14,220 nucleotides of DNA, taken from positions 1-14,220 of the forward strand of contig CAMLSF010000099.1 in NCBI GenBank assembly GCA_946482615.1. Direction: 5' to 3'. A model generated the notes under the pieces. The model did not search any database, had not been told where the DNA came from, and saw only the letters and a program-made list of their open reading frames with translations. The position numbers were made by a program, and so were the translations under genes. Each line of letters opens with the position of its first letter. Within the stretch, counting starts at the first letter, position 1. Positions 8,211 through 14,220 of this stretch are shown here, piece by piece. This DNA comes from an uncultured Chromatiaceae bacterium (GTDB lineage: Bacteria; Pseudomonadota; Gammaproteobacteria; Enterobacterales; Alteromonadaceae).

Positions 8211-8261
8211 TTTATAAAAACTTCCGTGAACAGTTATTAACCAAGCAGAGGCAGCTCACAA
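8211..8261 (-). promoter_or_regulatory. Candidate promoter(s) of the receptor-pullulanase operon
   Basis: Two weak options are visible on the minus strand. The first pairs TTGTGA (8261-8256) with TAATAA (8239-8234) at 16 bases, with the -35 overlapping the edge of the operator palindrome as at the left receptor. The second uses a good -10, TATAAA (8216-8211), with only a poor -35 (TTAATA-like) near 8240. Start-site mapping is needed to choose. The sequence shows no CRP site that I recognise. Confidence 0.3.
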
Positions 8262-8279
8262 CATGAATACGTATTCATG
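8262..8279. promoter_or_regulatory. Operator palindrome CATGAATACGTATTCATG, copy 2
   Basis: This is a perfect 18-base palindrome upstream of the receptor-pullulanase operon, containing the same 14-base core as the copy at 832-845. The upstream flank CAACA is also shared. A two-copy, exactly conserved palindrome in front of two functionally related units is strong evidence for a common transcription factor. LacI-family identity is inferred from the CG centre and the gene content. Confidence 0.78.
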
Positions 8280-8486
8280 ACATAGAGTAGTCACAAACTG
8301 GTGCAAAGCAGATCAGTTGCATAAAAGTGGGGAACCAGCAGAAGCCTGCCAGGCGACAAAGACTGCAGCCAAATGCTGCGAAAATTACGAATTAACAGGT
8401 GATATCACTAAATAAAAAAGCTTTATTTACTGAACATCTTAGTGCACTAATTTAGGTGGGTTACGACAAAAACAGTGCATACTCTT
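8280..8486. other. Non-coding DNA between the glucan operon promoter and the chemotaxis gene terminator
   Basis: No gene is visible. It contains TGCAA and TTGCA half-sites (8302-8306 and 8317-8321) and an AT-only inverted repeat, TAAATAAA with TTTATTTA, around 8409-8429. Nothing here matches a known RNA or site family that I recognise. Confidence 0.5.
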
Positions 8487-8517
8487 GAAAAACAAAGGCC
8501 ACCCAGTGGCCTTTGTT
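8487..8517 (-). terminator. Rho-independent terminator of the chemotaxis receptor gene
   Basis: A perfect 12-base stem AACAAAGGCCAC / GTGGCCTTTGTT (8491-8502 with 8506-8517) has a three-base loop and, on the minus strand, a TTTC tail extending the terminal TT of the stem. It starts 8 bases after the stop codon of the chemotaxis gene. It isolates that gene from the receptor-pullulanase operon downstream. Confidence 0.88.
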
Positions 8518-8524
8518 ATCCGAT

Positions 8525-10150
8525 TCACACCCGATACAAAGCCGCCTGCTGCTGTAACCGTGCTGCCAGCTGAGCCAATGAAGTGCTGGCATCCGCACTG
8601 TGGGTGGCACTGCGGGTCATTTCACCTATGCTGACACTAAACTCACTGATATTTTTATTAATATCTTCTGCCACTATGGTTTGCTGTTCAGTCGCAGCAG
8701 AAATTTGCACATTCATATCCACTATAGTGCCCACTGCAGATTTAATGTCTTCAAGCACAACACCAGCTTCCTGTGCATTGCTGACACTGGCACTGGCGTA
8801 TTGGCCGGATTCTGCCATCGCCTGCACTGCTTCGCGGGCTGAAGCCTGTAAAGTGTCAATCATAACGCGGATAGATTCAGTGGCTTTTTGCGTGTTGGTG
8901 GCTAAAGTACGGACTTCATCTGCAACAACTGCAAAACCCCGGCCTGCTTCACCGGCCCTTGCTGCTTCAATGGCGGCATTTAACGCCAGTAAGTTCGTCT
9001 GGCCTGCTATGGTTTGGATCACCGCCAGCACCTGGGTGATTTTTTCTGACTCCCCATTAAGTTGTTCAATCACCAGACTGGCCCCCTTCACCACTGTGGA
9101 TAATTGTTCAATAGAACTGACGTTCTGGATGACTTTTTGATACCCCTGCTGGGTTTTCTGATCCACATCATTGGCTTGCTCTGAGGTGGCCAGAGCACTG
9201 TTCGCCACTTCCTGAATAGCGGCTGACATTTGATTTACTGCTGTCGCTATTAAATTAGCCTGCTGCTCCTGCTCAAAGGCAGTGCCACTGACCTGCTGGC
9301 TGATTTGACTCATCTGTTCTGAAGCGGCAGCCAGTTGTGACACTGCATCGCCTAACTCAGTAAAAAACTGATGCACACGACTGATGGTTTGATTAAAAGC
9401 TGCCGCAGTTACAGCAATTTCGTCCGAACCTGTAATCTGAGCCCGGATCCGCAAATCAGATTGATCCCCAACCACAGAAATAGCCTGTTGCAACTGATTC
9501 AGTGGCTTATGAATAGAGCGGTAAATTAACCAGGATAAGGCCCCTAAGCAGATCAATACCAACAACAAGGCTATGACAAAAAGTTGCAGGAAAAACTGAT
9601 ACTGCTCTGCTGCTGTAACCTTGAATTTTTCAGCTTCCACTAACTGCACATCAATTAAGCCTGCCAAAGACGCACTGAGAGGATCAGCCAATTGATAGAG
9701 CTCTGTATTAAAATCTTTAGCACTGCGCTGCACCAGAGATCCATCGCTAATCTGCCCCTGATACTCCTGTAGCTTTTGCCGGAACGACACCATGTGCTGT
9801 TTGGCTTTTTCAGCCAATTCAGCTTCTTCGGTGGTTAAAGTCGTTGCCAGATAAGCCTGCCAGACCTGATCGGCCAGCTGGCCTTGTTGCTGCAACTGCT
9901 GCACAGTCTCAGAAGCACTTATCAGCTCGCCACGGTACTTATGCAGTAAATCCACCGAAGTCACAGCATAGGCATCCGCCACCTGTTTAATTTGCTTTAG
10001 CGGTACAACGCGGTCTTCGTAAATACTGCTGGCTCCGTCACTTAATACCCCCATTTCCCTGACCGAAATCAAACTAATGGCAATTAACACCAGTAATGGC
10101 ACACAAACCAACAGCAACAAGCGGATTTTTACCGACATTTGATTTAACAT
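8525..10150 (-). CDS. Methyl-accepting chemotaxis protein (transmembrane, helical-bundle sensor)
   Basis: This 541-residue inner-membrane chemoreceptor passes ligand signals to CheA/CheW. A first membrane helix (about 9-30) is followed by a periplasmic, all-helical region of roughly 155 residues that resembles a four-helix-bundle (4HB_MCP) sensor. A second helix (about 186-210), a HAMP domain (about 211-265) and a long cytoplasmic coiled coil come next. The conserved hairpin tip around 370-417 contains [20 protein letters not shown] and [15 protein letters not shown], the hallmark of the family. There is no C-terminal NWETF-type CheR/CheB tether. The start is supported by AAGGAG 9 bases before the ATG. 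The gene has its own terminator and no co-transcribed partner, so its ligand cannot be read from context. A link to glucan sensing is possible only by proximity. Confidence 0.95.
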   Translation of the reverse strand: MLNQMSVKIRLLLLVCVPLLVLIAISLISVREMGVLSDGASSIYEDRVVPLKQIKQVADAYAVTSVDLLHKYRGELISASETVQQLQQQGQLADQVWQAYLATTLTTEEAELAEKAKQHMVSFRQKLQEYQGQISDGSLVQRSAKDFNTELYQLADPLSASLAGLIDVQLVEAEKFKVTAAEQYQFFLQLFVIALLLVLICLGALSWLIYRSIHKPLNQLQQAISVVGDQSDLRIRAQITGSDEIAVTAAAFNQTISRVHQFFTELGDAVSQLAAASEQMSQISQQVSGTAFEQEQQANLIATAVNQMSAAIQEVANSALATSEQANDVDQKTQQGYQKVIQNVSSIEQLSTVVKGASLVIEQLNGESEKITQVLAVIQTIAGQTNLLALNAAIEAARAGEAGRGFAVVADEVRTLATNTQKATESIRVMIDTLQASAREAVQAMAESGQYASASVSNAQEAGVVLEDIKSAVGTIVDMNVQISAATEQQTIVAEDINKNISEFSVSIGEMTRSATHSADASTSLAQLAARLQQQAALYRV

Positions 10151-10168
10151 AGGGATGAACTCCTTAAC

Positions 10169-10196
10169 AGATCAGCAACTTAGCGATTTAACTTTC
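10169..10196 (-). promoter_or_regulatory. Possible flagellar-sigma (sigma-28) type promoter of the chemotaxis gene
   Basis: On the minus strand GAAAGTTA (10196-10189) and GCTGATCT (10176-10169) are separated by 12 bases. They resemble the FliA pattern TAAAGTTT-11-GCCGATAA with several mismatches and one extra base of spacing. The position fits, just upstream of the Shine-Dalgarno site, and chemoreceptor genes are often FliA-dependent. The match is weak. Confidence 0.25.
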
Positions 10197-10262
10197 CTAT
10201 TGAGCATAGCCCAAATCTGGCAGGTTCAACGGATTAACACTAAATGCGCTTTGATTCAGTTG

Positions 10263-10302
10263 TTGCCTTTTGCCCGGCTTTTCTGGATCATCGGGCTAGC
10301 CC
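10263..10302 (+). promoter_or_regulatory. Candidate promoter of the yjfL-yjfM-yjfC-like operon
   Basis: TTGCCT (10263-10268) and GATCAT (10286-10291) are 17 bases apart, each matching four of six consensus bases. A 10-base perfect palindrome GGGCTAGCCC (10293-10302) covers the expected transcription start and could be an operator. The assignment is tentative; the 177-base divergent gap with the chemotaxis gene must hold promoters for both directions. Confidence 0.27.
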
Positions 10303-10327
10303 CTCAATTTAAAGAAAGGATTTTGCA

Positions 10328-10741
10328 ATGAGTGATACTTTATTAGCCTCAGTGGCTGGTTTTCCTGAATTTATCAGCTTCTTTTTTCTGGCCATTTTAT
10401 TAATAGCTTTGTTTTGCCGTTTTTATACCTGGATCACTCCACACGACGAGCTGGCATTAATCAAAGAAAATAACAGCGCTGCGGCCATAGCTTTTGCCGG
10501 TGCCTTAATTGGTTTTGCTTTACCTTTGTCCAGTGCTATTACTCACTCACTGTCATTAGCAGATTGTGCCATTTGGGGTGCAATTGCCTTAGTAGTGCAA
10601 GTGCTGACTTTTGCTGTAGTGCGTTTTGCTCTGAAACAACTGCCAGAGCGTATCAATAAAGGCGAAGTAGCTGCTGGTGTGTTTTCTGCCGGTTGTTCTA
10701 TCGCTATAGGTTTGATCAACGCCGCCAGCATGACGTATTAA
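10328..10741 (+). CDS. yjfL: DUF350 inner-membrane protein, YjfL type
   Basis: This is a 137-residue membrane protein with four predicted helices at about 12-33, 50-72, 80-102 and 115-135. The characteristic stretch is TPHDEL (37-42) followed by IKENNSAAAIAFAGALIG (45-62), and a second conserved block runs near 110-134 (NKGEVAAG, then IGLINAASM). These two blocks are the internal-repeat-like signature of DUF350/YjfL proteins. Its biochemical function is not established to my knowledge. AAGGA lies 7 bases before the ATG. It is the first gene of a tight operon with a DUF1190 lipoprotein and a GspS-like ligase, the same order as E. coli yjfL-yjfM-yjfC. This argues for a joint envelope-related role (inference). 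Confidence 0.88.
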   Translation: MSDTLLASVAGFPEFISFFFLAILLIALFCRFYTWITPHDELALIKENNSAAAIAFAGALIGFALPLSSAITHSLSLADCAIWGAIALVVQVLTFAVVRFALKQLPERINKGEVAAGVFSAGCSIAIGLINAASMTY

Positions 10742-10768
10742 TCTGCACCACCTTTGAAGGAGTCACTG

Positions 10769-11383
10769 ATGAAACAAAAAGTGCTGAAACGCAGTAAAAA
10801 AGCCGCTTTAGTCTTGATGGTGCCTACGGCCACATTTTTAATGGCAGGTTGTGGTCAGGAAGAAGCAGTGCAAACTGCGGCCTTTGAAACCGTCGACCAA
10901 TGTGCCGCTTATTACAACCCTGAACAATGTAAAGCAGATTTAGGCCAGGCTTTGGCCATGCATGCGCAAGTTGCGCCTAAATACACCGACAAAGCCGCTT
11001 GTGAAACGGACTTTGGTGTAGGCCAGTGTGAAACTCAGGCTCAGGCCGCAGCTGCTGCCGGGACAGAGCAAGTGCCACAACAAGCGCAAGCCTCCAGTGG
11101 CGGCTTTTTTATGCCAATGATGATGGGCTTTTTAGCAGGCCAGATGCTGAACCGTTCAGGTTCTCAGTTAAAACAACCTGTGCAGGCTCAGCCTTTGTAT
11201 AAATCAAGGGATGATCGCAGCACCTTCCGTACAGCCACCAATACACCAGTGGCTAAAGGTGTTGGGCCTACCTATATCAAGCCTTCGTCAGTGCAGCCTA
11301 AGCCTGCCGGTGTAGTAAATCGTGGTGGTTTTGGTGCCCAGGCGCAAAAACGTTCCAGCTCAGCCAGCAGTTTTGGTGGTTAA
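10769..11383 (+). CDS. yjfM: DUF1190 lipoprotein, YjfM/YgiB type, ending in Gly-Gly
   Basis: This is a 204-residue predicted lipoprotein. I place the start at the ATG 10769 because AAGGAG sits 6 bases before it; an in-frame TTG 15 bases earlier overlaps that site. A Lys/Arg-rich N-terminus and hydrophobic stretch lead to lipobox LMAGC (Cys28). Four further cysteines (45, 54, 78, 86) form two similar modules, each a Cys, then an aromatic residue, then QC. Their motif ACETDFGVGQCE is the DUF1190 hallmark. A Gln/Ala-rich linker follows, then GGFFMPMMMGFLAGQM (111-126) and a low-complexity Ser/Gly/Arg tail ending SFGG. Function is unknown. It lies 27 bases after the DUF350 gene and 6 bases before the ligase gene. 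E. coli has two such loci (ygiB-ygiC and yjfM-yjfC), so the symbol is by operon order. Confidence 0.87.
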   Translation: MKQKVLKRSKKAALVLMVPTATFLMAGCGQEEAVQTAAFETVDQCAAYYNPEQCKADLGQALAMHAQVAPKYTDKAACETDFGVGQCETQAQAAAAAGTEQVPQQAQASSGGFFMPMMMGFLAGQMLNRSGSQLKQPVQAQPLYKSRDDRSTFRTATNTPVAKGVGPTYIKPSSVQPKPAGVVNRGGFGAQAQKRSSSASSFGG

Positions 11384-11389
11384 GCGCAG

Positions 11390-12541
11390 ATGAAAAAAGT
11401 AGCTTGTGACGAGCGCCCTGGCTGGCGCTCTTACGCTGAATCTGTAGGTTTTGAGTTTCATACTTTTGATGGCGAACCATATTGGGATGAAACCGGCTAT
11501 TACCAGTTTAACCTGCGCCAGATTGAACAGGATTTAGAAGAGCCCACCGAAGAGCTGCATCAGATGGCTTTAGGTTTAGTGGACGACATCATTCGTGATG
11601 AAGAAAAGCTAAAGCAATTAGCTATACCTGAACAATTCTGGGATTTTGTCGCCAACTCCTGGCGCAATAAAGCCCCTTCGTTGTATGGCCGGCTGGATTT
11701 AGTTTACGACGGTACAGGCCCGGCTAAATTGCTGGAACTGAATTACGACACCCCAACTTCTTTATTTGAAACAGGTTTTTTCCAGTGGGTTTGGCTGGAA
11801 GATCAGATCATGCGCGGTAAAGTGCCACAGGGCGCCGATCAGTTTAATTCCCTGCAAGACCAGCTAGAAGCCGCTTTTGCCAACCTGCCTCTGGCCAATC
11901 CTTTGTACTTCGCCTCTGTCGCCAACAGCATCGAAGACAAAGGCACAGTGATGTATCTGATGGACATCGCCAGACAAGCTGGTGTCGACAGTCGTTTTAT
12001 CGAACTGGAACAACTGGGCGAAGCCAGTGGTCAACTGGTGGATCTGGAAGGTTACGCCATAGGTGGCTTATTTAAGCTGTATCCGTGGGAATTTATGGTG
12101 CAGGAAGATTTTGCTTCCGTCATCTTAAGCAGTCAAACCCAATGGCTGGAACCTGGCTGGAAAATGTTGTTGTCCAATAAAGGCATATTGCCTTTGCTCT
12201 GGCAAAAACATCAGGGCCACCCAAATTTACTGGAAAGCCATTTCGAACAACCAGGTCAGAGTTTTGGTGCTGGCTGGGTACGTAAGCCTTTGTTTTCCCG
12301 TGAAGGCGCGAATGTAGAATTAGTCACGCATTCAGGCGAAAAAATCAGTGAACCGGGCCCTTACGCCGACTCGCCTTTTATCCGTCAGAAGTTGCAGCCT
12401 TTACCAAAATTTGGCGACAGCTACAGCATGATAGGCAGTTGGGTGGTAGGCAACAGCGCTGCTGGTATTGGTATTCGCGAAGACAATTCACTGATCACCA
12501 AAGACAGCTCACGTTTTTTGCCTCATATAATTTTGGATTAA
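11390..12541 (+). CDS. yjfC: Glutathionylspermidine-synthase-like ATP-grasp ligase, YjfC/YgiC type
   Basis: This 383-residue protein matches the synthetase half of glutathionylspermidine synthetase (GSP_synth family) and lacks the amidase half. That is the usual form and length of YgiC/YjfC. Visible ligase motifs are YGRLDLVYDGTGPAKLLELN (99-118), where Arg101, Asp103, Glu116 and Asn118 keep nearly the same spacing as the nucleotide/metal-binding set I recall for E. coli Gss. KLYPWEFM (229-236) and KPLFSREGANV (299-309, the flexible loop) follow. A C-terminal block runs from GSWVVGNSAAGIGIRED to RFLPHII. The family joins a C-terminal carboxylate to an amine using ATP; the real substrate here is unknown and need not be glutathione or spermidine. 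The start has only a weak GGTGG 10 bases upstream, inside the previous gene's last codons, so translational coupling is likely. Confidence 0.92.
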   Translation: MKKVACDERPGWRSYAESVGFEFHTFDGEPYWDETGYYQFNLRQIEQDLEEPTEELHQMALGLVDDIIRDEEKLKQLAIPEQFWDFVANSWRNKAPSLYGRLDLVYDGTGPAKLLELNYDTPTSLFETGFFQWVWLEDQIMRGKVPQGADQFNSLQDQLEAAFANLPLANPLYFASVANSIEDKGTVMYLMDIARQAGVDSRFIELEQLGEASGQLVDLEGYAIGGLFKLYPWEFMVQEDFASVILSSQTQWLEPGWKMLLSNKGILPLLWQKHQGHPNLLESHFEQPGQSFGAGWVRKPLFSREGANVELVTHSGEKISEPGPYADSPFIRQKLQPLPKFGDSYSMIGSWVVGNSAAGIGIREDNSLITKDSSRFLPHIILD

Positions 12542-12553
12542 CTCCTCTCAGAC

Positions 12554-12578
12554 AGGCCAGCTGAACGCTGGCCTTTGC
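12554..12578 (+). terminator. Probable terminator of the yjfL-yjfM-yjfC operon
   Basis: A perfect eight-base GC-rich stem AGGCCAGC / GCTGGCCT (12554-12561 with 12567-12574) with loop TGAAC begins 12 bases after the ligase stop codon. Only a short T-run follows (TTT including the stem end), so the site is moderately convincing. Confidence 0.65.
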
Positions 12579-12875
12579 TGCATCGCATGCATATATTCAT
12601 GCATCAAATCAGTATAAAAAATCACTAAGTATCATTGGCGACCATTACAAAACAATAATAAATAATTGATCTGTATATTGTTTTATAAAAACACTTTATG
12701 AACACAAATTAACTGTTGGTTATTTATCCAAAATTGTTTAAAGTGCGCGCTCATTTGCACTGCCCGGACTGCGCCAGCTATAGCTTTTGTATTCTTTTGC
12801 TATGCTTAAGCCGTTGTCGTATTCCTGTCACAAGGCAGCCTTAGTCTTATTTTGTTTTTGCCAGAAGGAAACAAA
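12579..12875 (+). other. AT-rich upstream region of argA
   Basis: This non-coding stretch of about 300 bases has no visible gene. It holds a nine-base inverted repeat AAAACAATA / TATTGTTTT (12649-12657 with 12676-12684) with an 18-base spacer, and two ATGCAT hexamers at 12587 and 12599. A purine-rich Shine-Dalgarno site, AAGGA, ends 6 bases before the GTG start. An arginine repressor box (TGAAT-four A/T-ATTCA) would be expected here, but I find only half-site resemblance near 12587-12600. Confidence 0.45.
12755..12784 (+). promoter_or_regulatory. Candidate argA promoter
   Basis: TTGCAC (12755-12760) is followed after 18 bases by TATAGC (12779-12784). The -35 matches three and the -10 four of six consensus bases. 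The predicted leader to the GTG would be roughly 85 bases. Other AT-rich -10-like sequences lie further upstream, so this is one option among several. Confidence 0.25.
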
Positions 12876-14195
12876 GTGCGCACCACAGAACTTGTTGATG
12901 GCTTTCGTCAGTCCGCCCCTTATGTCAACGCCCACCGCGGTAAAACCTTTGTCGTAATGCTGGGTGGTGAAGCCATAGATCAACCCGGTTTTCGCAGTAT
13001 TATTAATGACATAGCTCTGCTCAATACCCTCGGCATAAAAATAGTGCTGGTGTATGGTGCCAGACCGCAAATTAATAAAGCACTGGAAAAAGCCGGCTTG
13101 AATTGCGATTACCACAACAGGATCCGGGTAACAGACGATGATTCCTTCCATGTGATCAAACAAGTTGCAGGGGCTTTACAGCTGGATATTACCGCCCGTT
13201 TATCCATGAGCTTAAGCAATACGCCAATGCACAATGCTCAAATCAACGTCGTCAGCGGTAACTTTGTCATAGCCCAGCCTTTGGGTGTGGACGATGGCAT
13301 AGACTACTTACACAGCGGCCGGGTACGCCGTATTGATGTGCAAGGCATTCGCCGCCAGTTGGATAACAATGGCATAGTGCTGATGGGGCCGATAGCAGCC
13401 TCTGTCACAGGGGAAAGTTTTAACCTGACCGCCGAAGAAATTGCCACCCAGGTTGCGATCAAACTCAAAGCTGAAAAAATTATCGGCTTTAACGAAGTCG
13501 GCGGCATAGTGGGTGAAGATGGCGACATTACCGCTGAACTGATGCCTAATTATGCTGAACATTTAATGTGGCAGATGGAACAAAAAGAAGACGCCTGTAC
13601 AGCCACTGTCGCCTTTTTGCATGCGGCTATTACTGCAAGCCGGGCTGGTGTGCCGCGTTGTCACTTAGTCAGTTATGGCGAAAACGGCGCTATGTTGCAG
13701 GAGTTGTTCTCCCGCGACGGTATTGGTACTCAGATAGTGACCGAAGCTGCCGAACGTTTACGTGCTGCCAGCATTACTGATATTGGCGGTATTCTGGATT
13801 TGATCCGGCCGCTGGAACAACAAGGTTTATTAGTGCGTCGTTCGCGTGAACAGTTGGAAATGGAAATTGACCAGTTTGTGGTGATTGAACGGGACGGTTT
13901 AATTATTGGCTGTGCCGCGCTTTATCCATTCCCGGAAGAAAATGTCGGCGAATTTGCCTGTTTAGCTGTGCATGAAAACTACCGTGATGCCGACCGCGGC
14001 AGCGCCTTGCTGAAAAACATTATTCAGCTGGCACGTCAACGTAAGTATTACCGTTTGTTTGCGCTGACCACCCGCAGTATTCACTGGTTCCAGGAACATG
14101 GTTTTGAACTGGTGACAGTGCAGGACTTACCACAGAAAAAGCAGCAGCTGTATAACTATCAGCGTCGCTCAAAAATTCTGGCCCTGGATTTATAA
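12876..14195 (+). CDS. argA: N-acetylglutamate synthase (amino-acid N-acetyltransferase)
   Basis: ArgA makes N-acetylglutamate from glutamate and acetyl-CoA, the first step of arginine biosynthesis in the cytoplasm. The 439-residue protein starts at GTG 12876, with AAGGA 6 bases upstream and an N-terminus ([20 protein letters not shown]) that lines up with E. coli ArgA. A TTG 24 bases earlier has no such site. The amino-acid-kinase-like domain (about 15-285) has MLGGEAI (28-34), YGARPQI (60-66), [10 protein letters not shown] (103-112), NVVSGNF (124-130) and [14 protein letters not shown] (171-184). In ArgA proteins this domain carries the arginine feedback site. The GNAT domain (about 298-439) has [17 protein letters not shown] (350-366), acetyl-CoA loop DADRGSALL (371-379) and [13 protein letters not shown] (398-410). 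It stands alone in its own unit; the 25 bases after the stop are T-rich, with no hairpin before the window ends. Confidence 0.97.
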   Translation: MRTTELVDGFRQSAPYVNAHRGKTFVVMLGGEAIDQPGFRSIINDIALLNTLGIKIVLVYGARPQINKALEKAGLNCDYHNRIRVTDDDSFHVIKQVAGALQLDITARLSMSLSNTPMHNAQINVVSGNFVIAQPLGVDDGIDYLHSGRVRRIDVQGIRRQLDNNGIVLMGPIAASVTGESFNLTAEEIATQVAIKLKAEKIIGFNEVGGIVGEDGDITAELMPNYAEHLMWQMEQKEDACTATVAFLHAAITASRAGVPRCHLVSYGENGAMLQELFSRDGIGTQIVTEAAERLRAASITDIGGILDLIRPLEQQGLLVRRSREQLEMEIDQFVVIERDGLIIGCAALYPFPEENVGEFACLAVHENYRDADRGSALLKNIIQLARQRKYYRLFALTTRSIHWFQEHGFELVTVQDLPQKKQQLYNYQRRSKILALDL

Positions 14196-14220
14196 GTTTT
14201 TTTGTTGTATTTGTTCCACC

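Noticed and set aside
8583..9140. A 185-codon plus-strand open frame inside the chemotaxis gene
   Set aside because: It is antisense to the conserved signalling domain, has no family resemblance, and mirrors the codon pattern of the real gene.
8525..10150. The chemotaxis receptor as first gene of the glucan operon
   Set aside because: It is on the same strand and next in line, but a strong hairpin terminator at 8517-8487 and the operator/promoter region of the receptor lie between them.
12587..12604. The two ATGCAT hexamers and TATATTCA as an ARG box or attachment site
   Set aside because: The register does not fit the ARG box consensus, and there is no adjoining integrase, tRNA or duplicated flank to support an attachment site.
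12852..12875. An upstream TTG start adding eight residues to ArgA
   Set aside because: AAGGA is placed for the GTG at 12876, and the ArgA family N-terminus begins at that point.

Overview
The window looks like a chromosomal segment of a marine or freshwater gammaproteobacterium of the Rheinheimera/Alishewanella/Alteromonadales kind. This rests on a fused amino-acid-kinase/GNAT ArgA very close to the enterobacterial form, long Caulobacter-type TonB-dependent receptors, and an E. coli-like yjfL-yjfM-yjfC gene trio. The genus is an inference from general gene style, not from a marker gene.

Left part (1-8280, all minus strand): an alpha-glucan (starch/pullulan/maltodextrin) uptake and degradation locus. 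Reading in the direction of transcription, a complete TonB-dependent receptor (8142-5224) is followed after a short gap by a large lipoprotein pullulanase (5152-1163) that ends at a strong hairpin terminator (1140-1112). A second TonB-dependent receptor then starts at 723 and runs off the left edge. Upstream of each receptor lies the same perfect palindrome, TGAATACGTATTCA, inside a 19-base identical stretch. This makes the two transcription units very likely members of one regulon, plausibly under a LacI-family maltose/maltodextrin regulator encoded elsewhere. The surface pullulanase would debranch alpha-glucan and the receptors would import the products.

Middle (8487-10150, minus): a methyl-accepting chemotaxis protein with its own terminator and a possible flagellar-sigma-type promoter. 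It is a separate unit, and nothing links it to the glucan locus except proximity.

Right part (10263-12578, plus): a three-gene operon of a four-helix DUF350 membrane protein (YjfL type), a DUF1190 lipoprotein (YjfM/YgiB type) and a glutathionylspermidine-synthase-like ATP-grasp ligase (YjfC/YgiC type). This module is conserved, but to my knowledge its biochemical role is unsettled. The lipoprotein ends in Gly-Gly, which invites a testable idea about the ligase substrate.

Far right (12876-14195, plus): argA, the first enzyme of arginine biosynthesis, starting at a GTG with a good ribosome binding site and preceded by about 300 bases of AT-rich non-coding DNA. I see no tRNA, rRNA, CRISPR array, insertion sequence or phage gene in the window.
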